Part shown: in pieces, positions 9,601 to 17,415 of the stretch
How the letters are laid out: every line of letters starts with the position of its first letter
Position numbering within the stretch: position 1 is the first letter of the stretch
DNA from: Robinsoniella peoriensis
GTDB taxonomy: Bacteria; Bacillota; Clostridia; Lachnospirales; Lachnospiraceae
Assembly: GCF_042680125.1 (NCBI RefSeq)
Contig: NZ_JBHTNY010000001.1
Direction: 5' to 3' (one strand)
Length of the DNA: 64,000 nt
Translations under genes and position numbers: made by a program
Notes under the pieces: model-generated
Seen by the model: the letters and a program-made list of their open reading frames with translations, nothing else
Told to the model about the DNA's origin: nothing
The model's database searches: none

Positions 9601-11319
9601 GCAGAAGGAAAACTGGCATTCAAAGACCATGAAAATGTTACAGAGGTGAAACTGAAACATACCCCGACCTCCGGAGATAAGAAGACAAAGTCAACATTTA
9701 ACGGTACATTCACTACGGGAGATGCTGAGGATTATCAGATTTACTTCTATGAAAAAGCTATTTTAAAACCAACGGATTCCAATCCGACATCTGCATATGC
9801 ATTGATCTTAGATAATATCGGTGTGAAAACTAGCGACACAGATATGAAAGACCAGTTACAGCAGCTGTATGATGCAAACAAGGACTTAAAAGAAGCAGAC
9901 TACACAGCACAATCCTGGAAAGTATTTAAAGCAGCACTGGATGCAGCCAAAGAAGCATTAGGCAGCCAGGAAGCAACAGTTGCAGAGTTGAAAGAAGCTT
10001 ATGATGCTTTGGAAAAAGCAGCAGCGGATCTGGTAAAATACGGTGCCCTGGATGAATTGATTAAACAGGCGGAAGCCATTAATGCGGGTGAGTACACTGC
10101 AAACAGCTACGCAAGACTGGCATCAGCACTGGAAAATGCCAAGAAGGTAGACCGTAAGGACCAGGAAGCGGTAGATGCAGCAACAAAGGACCTGAATGAT
10201 GCAATCAACGGACTTGTTAAAATCATAGAAGCCCAGAGCGCATTAACAGAAGCAAAGAAAGTAGTACAGGGTAATTACACAAAAGATTCCTTTACAACTT
10301 TACAAAATGCAATCAAAGAAGTAGAGAACTTAATTGCCAACAGTGCCGACTTAACACAGGCGAAACTGGACGCAGCCGTTGTCAGAATGACAGCTGCACA
10401 GAAATCACTGGTAAAAGTAGTACAAAAGAATGTAGTTGATAGTCTGAGAACCATTTACAACGCTTATAACGGAAAAGATGCTGCTTATACATCCAACAGT
10501 TTCGCCGCAATGAAGCAGGTTCTGGCAAGAATAGAAAAAGTTCTGGCAGATACCTCAAATGTATCTGAAAAAGAAGGTTCAGACTTACTGGTACAGGCAA
10601 AAGCTGCAGAAAGCCAGCTGGTAAAACGTGCAGATAAGACGAAGTTAAACAGTGCTTATCAAAGTGCGAAGGCAATTTCATTCAGCAAGTACACAGACAA
10701 AACAGTAAAAGCTGTAAAAGATCTGTTCTCACAGATTGATGCGGTAATGGCAAATGCGAATGCAGACCAGAAAACAGTAGACGCACTTTATAACAAACTG
10801 AATCAGGCAGTAAAAGGTTTAGTGAAAAAGAGCATTACTTCAGTCAAATTAAATGTGAAGAAAAAGACGCTTGGAGAAAAAGAGAAATTTAAGTTAACTG
10901 TGAAGCTGAAACCATCCGGTGTCAGCGCAGGAACCCTTAAATGGAGCAGCAGCAATAAAAAGATTGTAACAGTAGACAAAAAAGGCAGAATTACGGCTAA
11001 GAAACCTGGTACGGCTAAAATTACAGTAAAAACAGCAAACAAAAAAAGTGCATACTGTACAATTACCGTAAAGAAAAAGCCAAAAAGTGTTAAGCTTGTA
11101 GCGAAATCAGACAGTTTAAAAGTAAACAAGACCATGAAACTGAAGACGACGCTTTCAAAGGGAAGTGCAGGAAAAGTAACCTATACCTCCAGCAACCCTA
11201 AAGTTGCAACGGTTAGTGCAAGTGGAAAAGTAAAAGCACTGAAAAAAGGAAGGGTTAAGATTACGGTCAAAACTTACAATAATAAAAATGATTATGTTAA
11301 GCTTAAGATTGTAAAGTAA
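3634..11319 (+). CDS. Secreted multidomain GH101 endo-alpha-N-acetylgalactosaminidase
   Basis: This 2561-residue enzyme should release core-1 disaccharide (Gal-beta-1,3-GalNAc) from Ser/Thr of mucins outside the cell. The ATG at 3634 is preceded by AGGAGG; the frame extends to 3580 without a binding site. Order: signal peptide (1-38), acidic TE-rich linker (to about 120), five LamG/concanavalin-like repeats of about 170 residues (about 130-1010), GH101 beta-sandwich (about 1010-1280), catalytic barrel (about 1280-1600), two beta-sandwich carbohydrate-binding modules (about 1700-2060; the second opens with EDFENTYEGWG), FIVAR-like helical repeats (about 2070-2390) and two Big_2 domains (about 2400-2561). 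Asp1438 in YYIDVYTG fits the nucleophile and Glu1464 in GTEFSG the acid/base. There is no LPXTG signal. It is flanked by terminators, so is transcribed alone. Confidence 0.9.
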   Translation: MRNKRNLAARIISFTLSLCLVCSSAEGLFSSGVVHAAELQENGSEVMEIPTEKEVVKETELQSEIPDIEETESTSEIDGTDREEAATEAAETESELQEKNAATVAEGEVSADEAFAGLLDEMYAAMPAGQEKVTYGNNYQSNQPEPFTYRSGKGTATVDNGLTMKIESLTGNEFAATWDNTPYLTSGVISAVFKYQSEGERIGFLIKANDDSNGISVRYDVKGTWNIQSQNEGGKWKTFSGPVLEQNTEYRLRIGFYGDKIIIALDDAVIFNESVPNVLTEELINQRGQIGIFKWFNVPATVSISDFKVEGVGTKDKPSNVVEYVQDYEDPEYTPNWSNNAASIETTDTGNRVLKIAAGKARVVDLDSPDIKEGTLSLRYKAVAPANSTPKQFGFRFGAKDNKFRELNWDGGQWVVENQSGYPSIDMQKPVNGTWNDLIINFQEGSITVYLNKEPVGTFTLDVLKNGVAGQFGIRTWGNTAVLIDDVIYTNKIIEPEAILKYENDFQDGITGTWSQGSPAIVKEGSNKVLSLTNVSGMAELTDAVKLSQGTYGAKVKTEHADLGLKIGTGIVQYNVNKWEFVLEDQTYPLTGEAESPKLKAWNDLAVSFTGDKVTLSINGKKSAAEIPAGVSIGMGYPGITGTGKIYLDDLLYTEKFEDISTAPLDKVYYEEYYDTIAAVNWEEFETPQIKNGYLEGAVAGNAAAVNSDISMPEHGVFQVKMQADQLKSGIQIGNLKVYNTSATEWVLDNGSEITPLGISKAIAADADYILRVEIVKGNLTLKVNNQTVGTANEVSYDKTQGGFGIYNPNAEKMNVKIDAMGAEELSVYEETFGELYNPNWESSKPLDNSNNAIHNIEAGTLTIKVPGITRFLNKDSISMKDVHTTFDFTPSVGDDMQGGRYGFVFRDTDFTQGLSVEVDINGNWRVNVDDSTKGFGKTFSLKAGETYKVAIDLIGNTVQLKFTDKDGLVTDMGSVTMESMKNTPGLFGIKSWYGSKELTFDNFEMIEEASLPLFSANEKTIEIQKDGLTAMIDQSFPRILSYKLNEKTMRGQEDQLGTVVLNGEKVSPAVTGTKKDDSTYEYVMEFADKGVTMKATLSVAENHVVEFKITDIAENGSFKVKTFSLGESTWAYADDKMEGASYAWTKSNGQWHGVSEELADDMSQMEKSGAEGTTMAMISGNGLAASIENNVMSGGNKVVMEKSVKSLVKKAQIRNGEWTYRYSDTTDKEELPWAKIVITEDANADENVDWQDAAVAHRKYILEEAFGAKDMANNMMYIAFNFASQANDPFLNSLETGKVLYNYMDGFGQMVLHKGYQAEGHDDDIPSYSNVGVRQGGVEDFKTLIGEGDKYNMSIGVHLNATEYHLDANELYYKNLSGATAAGYQSDRLAKGWDWIDTAYYVDQTKDVVTGQLQKRFKDLYDLTKVGDKGLDFYYIDVYTGNDYNAYKLVDYINDLGVKVGTEFSGPIEPGVTFTHWGTDLGYPNKGNKSVLYRMVKNDLDIFVGNALFKGQKIPVVTTWGDSKTDVQQGVTVFYNEVLPTKFMQHFGVLKSETDQITFEGNVTSTRNKETKMVELRQDGKLISSWADTGTTTDEGERHAGEATSLIPWSWDIKTGDKLDINGGAKLYHWNTTGNPTTWELTDEFKNVPSFDLYETTQQGKVKIGTISNDGGTITINSKKNTPYVLYPSTSTHVLEAAGNWGEGSPAKDFAFNAEKFADEGGVWEKTGDASIEVVPGKVNYDISKEMSENRWDRYAQFKTEGGTLSQEMTDLKPGQDYTVGVWTETQNGRKASIEVTIGDQSYTNFVTGKDGVHRSSFKYVGTRWQRMDVEFTVPEGVTTAQIKLTAEKGDGVVNFDDVKVWQHTTTENDVNNSDYVLYEDFENTYEGWGPLEYGGGSRKIHIASDRSNANDNNEIVKPGEDKVGPVMTWVLDGENSLKLNENEVGRYVVTNESSLKLQPNTSYDLTFDYTLEDGCDYVVYVKPVSQGAEGKLAFKDHENVTEVKLKHTPTSGDKKTKSTFNGTFTTGDAEDYQIYFYEKAILKPTDSNPTSAYALILDNIGVKTSDTDMKDQLQQLYDANKDLKEADYTAQSWKVFKAALDAAKEALGSQEATVAELKEAYDALEKAAADLVKYGALDELIKQAEAINAGEYTANSYARLASALENAKKVDRKDQEAVDAATKDLNDAINGLVKIIEAQSALTEAKKVVQGNYTKDSFTTLQNAIKEVENLIANSADLTQAKLDAAVVRMTAAQKSLVKVVQKNVVDSLRTIYNAYNGKDAAYTSNSFAAMKQVLARIEKVLADTSNVSEKEGSDLLVQAKAAESQLVKRADKTKLNSAYQSAKAISFSKYTDKTVKAVKDLFSQIDAVMANANADQKTVDALYNKLNQAVKGLVKKSITSVKLNVKKKTLGEKEKFKLTVKLKPSGVSAGTLKWSSSNKKIVTVDKKGRITAKKPGTAKITVKTANKKSAYCTITVKKKPKSVKLVAKSDSLKVNKTMKLKTTLSKGSAGKVTYTSSNPKVATVSASGKVKALKKGRVKITVKTYNNKNDYVKLKIVK

Positions 11320-11685
11320 ACAGTAAATTAAAGTTTAGAAATGTAAAGCAATATGATAGTAATATTAGGATGGACATTTTAAAATGGATTGATTCAAAAT
11401 AAGAAGGCAGCTGTTTCCGGTTAAATATAACCGGGGCAGCTGCCTTCTTTTTATAAAAATTTGTTGATCTGCTAATACAATTTGCTTTTTTATTAACTTT
11501 ATAGTATCCTAAAAGAATAAATCACTCAAAATAAAATTTGAAATAATAAAAAATAAAAAAGATACATAAGATATGAAAAATACCAGATCCCTTCTTTTTT
11601 TGAATTTGTACTTCAATGACTTCCTCTTTCAGATAGTCTATCATGAAATAGATAACGATTATACGCATAAAAGAGGAGGAAGACT
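11320..11685. other. Intergenic region of 366 bp
   Basis: Apart from the GH101 terminator at 11401-11452 this is AT-rich and gene-free. A short imperfect dyad, GATAGTCTATC followed by GATAGATAAC, lies near 11631-11657 upstream of the next gene and could be an operator. No convincing -35/-10 pair was seen. Confidence 0.5.
11401..11452 (+). terminator. Strong Rho-independent terminator of the GH101 gene
   Basis: A perfect 13-bp stem AAGAAGGCAGCTG/CAGCTGCCTTCTT (11401-11413, 11437-11449) carries an inner stem CCGGTT/AACCGG, followed by a T tract. Confidence 0.9.
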
Positions 11686-13275
11686 ATGGGGATTCATATT
11701 TCACTGGACGTAGTTCCAGAAAAAATTGCAAAAGAGGAGTGGGAAAAAGTATACAAAGAAAGTCTGGTTCTGATTAAGAACTATCCTTTCTTAAACCGTG
11801 TATCCGCAAAGAAATACGGGCAGACATTTTCATTTTATGTCAAAACACGGGAGATTACAAATCAATATGGACATTCGGGCTGGTTTACCAGCGGCGATCT
11901 GGTGAGCAAAAAGAGGGGCGAGTCTTTCCGTTTTCCGAAAGAGCTGAAAAGTTATGGGGGAGGTATCCGGGATCAGCTTGATCAGGACGTGTTCTGGTCA
12001 ATTTTATCTGCTAAGGCTTGTATAGAAGATGATGATAAACGGATTCCCGATATTCAAAGTTTATGGGGTGCAAAAACCCAGGGAGAACCATATCACTTAT
12101 ATTTACTGGCGGTAGGCTGTCTGGTAGAGGCGAGGCTGCCGGGAGCGGCTGTTGTATACGGAGATATATCACTGGGACAGTGTAAGCGTGCCATTCGCTG
12201 GGCCAACCAGTATCTGGAAATACCGATTGAATTAACGGACAGAGCTTGTATGCTTCAGCTTTATAAGCGGGTTTTGAAAATGAGTCTGGATGAAGATGAA
12301 AGATTAGATGCATTTTTGACACTGGCTATGGAGAAGAAAGATGAGAAAATGGGGGATTTTATACGTGAGCATTTTAACGAAGATACTATTAAAACTTATT
12401 TTCAAAAGTCTTTTAATGGATTTGCCCCGGATCAGATAGGATTTATTCATGAAATGAAGAAGTATTTCGCCATGGGATTTGATCTGGAGATGTTCTGCAA
12501 GCTGGTAAAAGAAAAGCATAAATCAACAAAAGCCCTTACGGCAGAAAGCATCATCCGGCGTGTTGTTAAGTCAAAGTTATATGTAAAAGAGAAGAACACT
12601 TATGATTACACGGAACATATTCAGGACAGGCCGGACAGTGAAGAAATTGAGACAATTAAAGACCAGATGTCCAAGGTTTTTGCATTAATGTCCGGTGCAG
12701 TAAATGAAAATGTCAGTGCATATCTTTCCTACGATGATATGATGACAGTTCTGGAAAAAAACTTCAAGGATGAATGTGATGTGAAAAAGATTGTAGAGCA
12801 GTTTCGAAAAGAAAATGAAGAAGAGCAGGAAAGCTTTCAGAGCCTGTTTTATGATAATAATGAAATTATGCTTAAAATGGGTAAAATGCTGGAGGAGGAA
12901 GATAAAGAAAATGAGGTTTACGATATTGTGGATTTTGAAGATCTTATGCAGTATGAGGAAGGAGATACCATGGAGCCTCAGCTGGAGCGGTGTGTGCAAA
13001 AGCTGATTAAGTTTATGAAAAAGGTCAGTAAAGATGAATATGACAAACAGTTTTTACCTCTGAATGTAAGGGAACGGTGCAGGATGCTTATATCAAATAA
13101 TGAACAGTTCTTATTAAGTAAAAGATTCTGGAACCAGATCTTTAACCACATTCTGGATGACCAATATATGAAGAAATACTACCCGTTTTTCAGAGTGAAG
13201 GTGGTAAATGATGAGAGTTACCAAATTTATTATGCGTTGATATCCAATGAGGAATTGTTGGATCATTATTATTAA
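11686..13275 (+). CDS. Unrecognised 529-aa cytoplasmic protein
   Basis: I cannot assign a family. The N-terminus (MGIHISLDVVPEKI, then KEEWEKVYKESLVLIKNYPF) looks like a compact alpha/beta domain of about 120 residues. It is followed by a helical middle that contains LYLLAVGCLVEARLPGAAVV, and a very charged, acidic helical region at about 370-440 (EEEQESFQS, EEEDKENEVYD). There is no signal peptide or membrane segment, so it should be cytoplasmic. The ribosome binding site AGAGGAGG lies ahead of ATG 11686. A 36-bp gap separates it from the HTH gene at 13312, so the two are probably co-transcribed. A regulatory, scaffolding or stress role is possible, but none is shown by the sequence. Confidence 0.7.
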   Translation: MGIHISLDVVPEKIAKEEWEKVYKESLVLIKNYPFLNRVSAKKYGQTFSFYVKTREITNQYGHSGWFTSGDLVSKKRGESFRFPKELKSYGGGIRDQLDQDVFWSILSAKACIEDDDKRIPDIQSLWGAKTQGEPYHLYLLAVGCLVEARLPGAAVVYGDISLGQCKRAIRWANQYLEIPIELTDRACMLQLYKRVLKMSLDEDERLDAFLTLAMEKKDEKMGDFIREHFNEDTIKTYFQKSFNGFAPDQIGFIHEMKKYFAMGFDLEMFCKLVKEKHKSTKALTAESIIRRVVKSKLYVKEKNTYDYTEHIQDRPDSEEIETIKDQMSKVFALMSGAVNENVSAYLSYDDMMTVLEKNFKDECDVKKIVEQFRKENEEEQESFQSLFYDNNEIMLKMGKMLEEEDKENEVYDIVDFEDLMQYEEGDTMEPQLERCVQKLIKFMKKVSKDEYDKQFLPLNVRERCRMLISNNEQFLLSKRFWNQIFNHILDDQYMKKYYPFFRVKVVNDESYQIYYALISNEELLDHYY

Positions 13276-13311
13276 CTGTGTTTCAGTATACATATAAAGA
13301 AGGGGGTTAAG

Positions 13312-13656
13312 GTGGTAATTTATCCGGTTATAGACATGCCAAAAACAGGGGAGAATATAAAATGTTTATGCGAAGGAAAAAATATTTCCGTAAAAGAATT
13401 GCAGGAATATATGGGATTTGCGTGTCCCCAGACCATATACCGCTGGTTTTGTGGAATGACGCTGCCAAATGTGGATAATTTGTTTGCCCTTAGTATACTT
13501 TTGGGGGTATCAATGAACGATATACTGATTGAACGTAATCGTGAGGAAGCAGAGCAAAGTAGAAAAAATAGAGATGATCTTACGGATATCTTATATAAAA
13601 GAGTAATAAAATATATGTTTATCCTTTATCGGGACTATAGTGGTACCGGCCAATAA
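13312..13656 (+). CDS. Small XRE-like helix-turn-helix regulator, 114 aa, GTG start
   Basis: The GTG start at 13312 is preceded by AAGGGGG, which decides it. Residues about 10-70 form an XRE/Cro-type HTH: GENIKCLCEGKNISVKELQE, then ACPQTIYRWFCGMTLPNVDN and LFALSILLGVSMNDILIE. The recognition helix is around QTIYRWFCG. The C-terminus is short and charged, with no ligand domain. It lies 36 bp downstream of the 529-aa gene and 83 bp upstream of the glutamine synthetase gene. It could regulate either, or nitrogen metabolism generally (inference). Glutamine synthetase repressors of the GlnR type are MerR-like, so this is not GlnR. Confidence 0.75.
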   Translation: MVIYPVIDMPKTGENIKCLCEGKNISVKELQEYMGFACPQTIYRWFCGMTLPNVDNLFALSILLGVSMNDILIERNREEAEQSRKNRDDLTDILYKRVIKYMFILYRDYSGTGQ

Positions 13657-13739
13657 GTGTATTTCACTATAGAATTCTTATATATCCTATGCTAAAATTG
13701 ATTCATGAGTCAGCTATAAAATGTAAATTGGAGGATAGC

Positions 13740-15170
13740 ATGGGTAAAAGTGAAAAGGTAAAGCAGTTATGTACGGACAACGGTATCAGGATGATTGATT
13801 TTAAAATGACTGATCTGGATGGAAGATGGCGGCACATCACCATTCCGGCAGAGAGATTTGACGAGAAGATATTTGAATATGGAATAGGTTTTGACGGGTC
13901 TAATTATGGTTATGCCCCCATTGAAAAAAGTGATATGGTTTTTATTCCGGATCCTGCAACCGCAGTTGTAGATCCCTTTGTTACCATTCCGACATTATCA
14001 ATGACAGGGGATGTATGTGTAATCGGCAAAGAGGAAAATACTCCATTTGATCAATATCCAAGAAACGTAAGCCTTCGTGCCGCAGAGTATATGAAACAGA
14101 CAGGGATTGCAGATAAGATGATCATCGGTCCGGAATTTGAGTTTCATATTTTTGAGGATGTGCGGTTCGCTGTATCACCGGAGGAATCATTTTATTCGGT
14201 GGATACCAGACAGGCGCAGTGGAACAGCGGCATAGATGATGGGTTTAACAATGGTTATCAGGTACCGAAAAAGGGCGGTTATCATATTTCGGCACCCAAT
14301 GATATAAATTATAACCTCCGCAGTAAAATGTGTATGTTTCTGGAAGATTGGGGAGTAAAAGTGAAGTATCACCATCATGAAGTGGGCGGTTCCGGTCAAA
14401 TGGAAATAGAAGTGGAACTGGGAGAGATGGTGGATATGGCTGATAAAACCATGATTGCAAAATATGTGGTTAAGAATGCAGCAGTGTCGGAAGGAAAGAC
14501 GGTAACCTTTATGCCAAAGCCGGTATACCGGGAAGCCGGAAATGGAATGCATGTACATATGCTGCTGCAAAAAGATGGCGCACCTGTATTCTATGACGAA
14601 AAAGGATATTCCGGACTCAGTAAAACGGCACATTATTTTATAGGAGGATTATTAAAGCATGCGGCATCTCTTTGTGCCTGGACCAATCCTTCCACCAACT
14701 CTTTTAAACGTCTGGTACCAGGCTATGAAGCACCCGTAACGATCGGTTATGCTACTTCCAACAGAAGTGCGGTAGTTCGTATTCCGGCATATGCAAAATC
14801 ACCGGATACAAAACGTTTTGAACTTCGCTGCCCGGACGCTGCAGCAAATCCTTATTATGCATATGCAGCTATATTAATGGCTGGATTGGATGGGGTTGAA
14901 AATCAAATTGATCCAACCGAAAATGGCTGGGGTCCCTATGATTTTAATCTGTACGATCTGGATAAAGAACAGCAGGCAAAGATTCAGTCGTTGCCCAAAA
15001 ATCTGGATGAAGCACTTGATGCATTAGAAAAAGACCATGCTTATCTGACGAAATCCGGTGTGTTTCCGGAACGTCTGATTCAAATCTGGATTGAACGGAA
15101 AAGAGGAGAAAGTAAAGATATTAGCCAGATTCCTCATCCGGCTGAATTCCAGAGATACTATGATTTGTAA
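13740..15170 (+). CDS. glnA: Type I glutamine synthetase family protein
   Basis: Catalyses ATP-dependent amidation of glutamate in the cytoplasm, normally as a dodecamer. The 476-residue product starts at ATG 13740 after GGAGG; the frame extends to 13689 without a binding site. Visible motifs are the GFDGSNYGYAP loop, metal-binding GPEFEFHIF and GGSGQMEIEVE, ATP-site NPSTNSFKRLVPGYEAPV, and RIPAYAKSPDTKRFELRCPD. Near the C-terminus NLYDL (Tyr405) matches the adenylylation loop of GSI-beta enzymes, unusual for a Firmicute. The residues around it also follow the GSI-beta pattern (EALDALEKDHAYL, GVFPERLI). A paralogue that acts on another amine (gamma-glutamyl ligase type) cannot be excluded, but the central motifs favour a true synthetase. 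Confidence 0.88.
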   Translation: MGKSEKVKQLCTDNGIRMIDFKMTDLDGRWRHITIPAERFDEKIFEYGIGFDGSNYGYAPIEKSDMVFIPDPATAVVDPFVTIPTLSMTGDVCVIGKEENTPFDQYPRNVSLRAAEYMKQTGIADKMIIGPEFEFHIFEDVRFAVSPEESFYSVDTRQAQWNSGIDDGFNNGYQVPKKGGYHISAPNDINYNLRSKMCMFLEDWGVKVKYHHHEVGGSGQMEIEVELGEMVDMADKTMIAKYVVKNAAVSEGKTVTFMPKPVYREAGNGMHVHMLLQKDGAPVFYDEKGYSGLSKTAHYFIGGLLKHAASLCAWTNPSTNSFKRLVPGYEAPVTIGYATSNRSAVVRIPAYAKSPDTKRFELRCPDAAANPYYAYAAILMAGLDGVENQIDPTENGWGPYDFNLYDLDKEQQAKIQSLPKNLDEALDALEKDHAYLTKSGVFPERLIQIWIERKRGESKDISQIPHPAEFQRYYDL

Positions 15171-15192
15171 ACAGTTCCAAAGATATTTGTAA

Positions 15193-15232
15193 TAAGAAGA
15201 TGAGGATATCTTATTCTCATCTTCTTCTACAT
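15193..15232. terminator. Hairpin between convergent glnA and histidine kinase genes
   Basis: GAAGATGAG pairs with CTCATCTTC around an 11-base loop, followed by a short T-rich tract. It probably serves both convergent transcripts. Confidence 0.55.
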
Positions 15233-15254
15233 ATAAAAAGTAGTTTTATGTTAA

Positions 15255-16547
15255 TTAAGTCTGCGGCAGAGTTACTATAAATGTAGCTCCGCCTCCCGGA
15301 GTATCTTCCACTGCTATTTTCCCTCTGTGCAATTTTACAATTTCTTTTGCAATACAAAGTCCCAGTCCAAAATGGGCTTTATCCTTATGTGCTTTGTCAA
15401 CCCGATAGAACCGGTCAAAAATAGATTTTTTGGATTCATCCGGAACACCGGGTCCATTATCAGCTACATAGAGCTGTATGCGGGAAGCTTCTGTCTTTAG
15501 TCCAAGTTTTATCCTGCCGCCTTTTGGAGTATAGCTCATGGCATTGTCAATGAGGATGGAAAGTACCTGGGCAACCCTTTCCCCGTCGCATGGATATGTG
15601 GGTGGGATATCTTCAGGAAGATCCACATCCAGAGTCAAACCTTTGTCTCTGGCAATCTGTTCATAATTTTCATAGGTCTGCAAGAGCAATGTATCCAGCT
15701 CAATATCTGAAGGATGGATGCTCCAGGTTCGGTTATCGGCATTTGCCAGTGTCAGCATATCATCGATCAGACGGGACATCCGCTGCCCTTCGGATTGGAT
15801 GGACTCAGCAAACTGTTCTGACTGGTTTTTATCTGCTACTTTCATGGCGGATAAACTGGTTAATATTACGGTAAGAGGAGAACGGAGTTCGTGGGAGGCT
15901 GCCGCTATAAACTGTACCTGACGTTCTCTGCTTTCTTTGATTGGCTGAATCATTCGTTTTGTGAAATGCCAGGAGAAAATCGTGAGCATTCCAATGGCAA
16001 GCAGGTCAAGAAGTGCAAAAAGAGCTCTTTGGACCATAATATCATGTTCCAGGTTGTCAAGGGGATACAGAACAGTAACCTTCAGATAACCATTATCTTT
16101 TGGTATTAATGCTACAGAGGAATAATAATTCTGCCCATTGCTTCCTTTCATCTTGAACTCCACATGCCGGGAGAGAATATTTGCTGGACTTATTCCGGCG
16201 TCATTAAAGTCATAGTCTGTTCTGGCTTTTTCAGCCGCCTCTTCAAAAATAACGGATACTTCCTGATCGCTATTCAGCTGTTGAGAGAAAAGCGGAGTAT
16301 CATTATCCAGAATGTTCAGTTTAATATGATAATTCGCTTCCATTTGAAGAATCCATTGATGTGAAATAGTAGACTGGCTTTCAAAATGAGTCAACATGGT
16401 ATTCAGGTTATCCAGAAAAGAAGTATAACTCCGGTCATTCATTCCACTTTCTACTATATAAAGGCAGAGTGTGGTCATAGTTACCAGGATTAAGCCGGTG
16501 ATCAAAGTGCAGAAGAATGTCATCTGCAGGTGCAATTTTTTAAACAT
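15255..16547 (-). CDS. Membrane sensor histidine kinase (BaeS/ResE-like)
   Basis: A 430-residue membrane kinase. The first membrane helix is about residues 8-30, followed by an extracellular sensor of about 140 residues and a second helix at about 172-192. A short linker rather than a full HAMP domain leads to HisKA with the phospho-acceptor in SHELRSPLTV. The ATPase domain shows the N box (LIDNAMSYTPKGG), G1 box (VADNGPGVPD), F box (FDRFYRV) and G2 box (FGLGLCIAKEIV). Its start overlaps the end of the response regulator gene by eight bases, so the pair is one operon read away from the 17416 transport operon. The signal is unknown; the divergent operon is the likeliest target. Confidence 0.88.
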   Translation of the reverse strand: MFKKLHLQMTFFCTLITGLILVTMTTLCLYIVESGMNDRSYTSFLDNLNTMLTHFESQSTISHQWILQMEANYHIKLNILDNDTPLFSQQLNSDQEVSVIFEEAAEKARTDYDFNDAGISPANILSRHVEFKMKGSNGQNYYSSVALIPKDNGYLKVTVLYPLDNLEHDIMVQRALFALLDLLAIGMLTIFSWHFTKRMIQPIKESRERQVQFIAAASHELRSPLTVILTSLSAMKVADKNQSEQFAESIQSEGQRMSRLIDDMLTLANADNRTWSIHPSDIELDTLLLQTYENYEQIARDKGLTLDVDLPEDIPPTYPCDGERVAQVLSILIDNAMSYTPKGGRIKLGLKTEASRIQLYVADNGPGVPDESKKSIFDRFYRVDKAHKDKAHFGLGLCIAKEIVKLHRGKIAVEDTPGGGATFIVTLPQT

Positions 16548-17220
16548 GTGTTTCCTCCAGGCAATAACCTACGCCACGGACTGTTTTCAGCCTCAGGATG
16601 CTTCCCACCCCCTTCAGTCGTCTTCTTAAAAAATGTATGTAGTTATCAAGGTTCCCCTCTTCCACATCTGCATCCGGTCCCCAGACCTTAGTCAATATGG
16701 TAAGCCGGGGGAGGGTCTGACCCGGGTTGCGGAGAAATAATTCCAGCAGATCCCCTTCACGTTTAGAAAGCGAACAGGAGGAGTCTGTTTTTATTAATTT
16801 TTTCAGGGAAGCATCATATGAAATATCTCCAAAATTCAATAAACCACTGCTTTCCCATTTTTGAGGGCGCCGAACAATACAGCGGATTCTAGCCATAAGT
16901 TCACCAAATGCAAATGGCTTTACGATATAATCATCAGCTCCGCAGTCTAATCCTTCAATTTTATCATCTAATTCGCCAAGTGCGGTTACAAGGATAACCG
17001 GAGTGGATATATTTTCGCCACGCATTTGACGTAAAACCTCAAGCCCGTCCATCAGAGGCATCATACGATCCAGAAGGATAATATCATGGGCCTTATCTCG
17101 AATAAGATGTAACCCGTCTTCTCCATTATGGCAGAGATCGACGCTGATATTCTCCTGCTCCAGCTGAATCTTTAGAGATTCGCATAATTTGACATCATCT
17201 TCTACAATTAAAATTCTCAT
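16540..17220 (-). CDS. OmpR/PhoB-family response regulator
   Basis: A 226-residue regulator with an N-terminal receiver and a C-terminal winged helix. The receiver has acidic pocket residues in IVEDD and the phospho-acceptor Asp51 in DIILLDRMMPLMDG. The winged-helix domain starts near residue 125 and ends with the typical RLKTVRGVGYCLEE. It is the partner of the kinase at 15255-16547. In the divergent promoter region two ATTGTGAA copies lie 11 bp apart (17287-17305), the normal geometry for a dimer of this family, so control of the 17416 operon and of its own gene is likely. Confidence 0.9.
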   Translation of the reverse strand: MRILIVEDDVKLCESLKIQLEQENISVDLCHNGEDGLHLIRDKAHDIILLDRMMPLMDGLEVLRQMRGENISTPVILVTALGELDDKIEGLDCGADDYIVKPFAFGELMARIRCIVRRPQKWESSGLLNFGDISYDASLKKLIKTDSSCSLSKREGDLLELFLRNPGQTLPRLTILTKVWGPDADVEEGNLDNYIHFLRRRLKGVGSILRLKTVRGVGYCLEETHV

Positions 17221-17286
17221 GATAGCTCCTTTACAATGTTTATTCTTTTTTATTATAGCATAAAATAAAAGTTGGACAGACTATAA

Positions 17287-17305
17287 ATTGTGAAGTAATT
17301 GTGAA
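17287..17305. promoter_or_regulatory. Direct-repeat operator, probable OmpR-type regulator site
   Basis: ATTGTGAA occurs at 17287-17294 and 17298-17305, 11 bp apart (one helical turn), in the divergent region between the two-component system and the 17416 operon. A possible -10 (TATGAT) for the operon is at 17363-17368. Confidence 0.5.
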
Positions 17306-17415
17306 AGATTTATTTTTATCTTAAATCTAATATATTTAGAGATAACTTAGAGAAACAGGTGCTATGATGAACAAGAAATCAAAAAGTAATGTAAACATAT
17401 AAAGCAGGAGGTAAC

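Noticed and set aside
14187..14633. 148-aa ORF on the minus strand
   Set aside because: Opposite the glutamine synthetase core, which has strong motifs; no binding site.
16164..16364. 66-aa ORF on the plus strand
   Set aside because: Antisense to the sensor part of the histidine kinase; no independent support.
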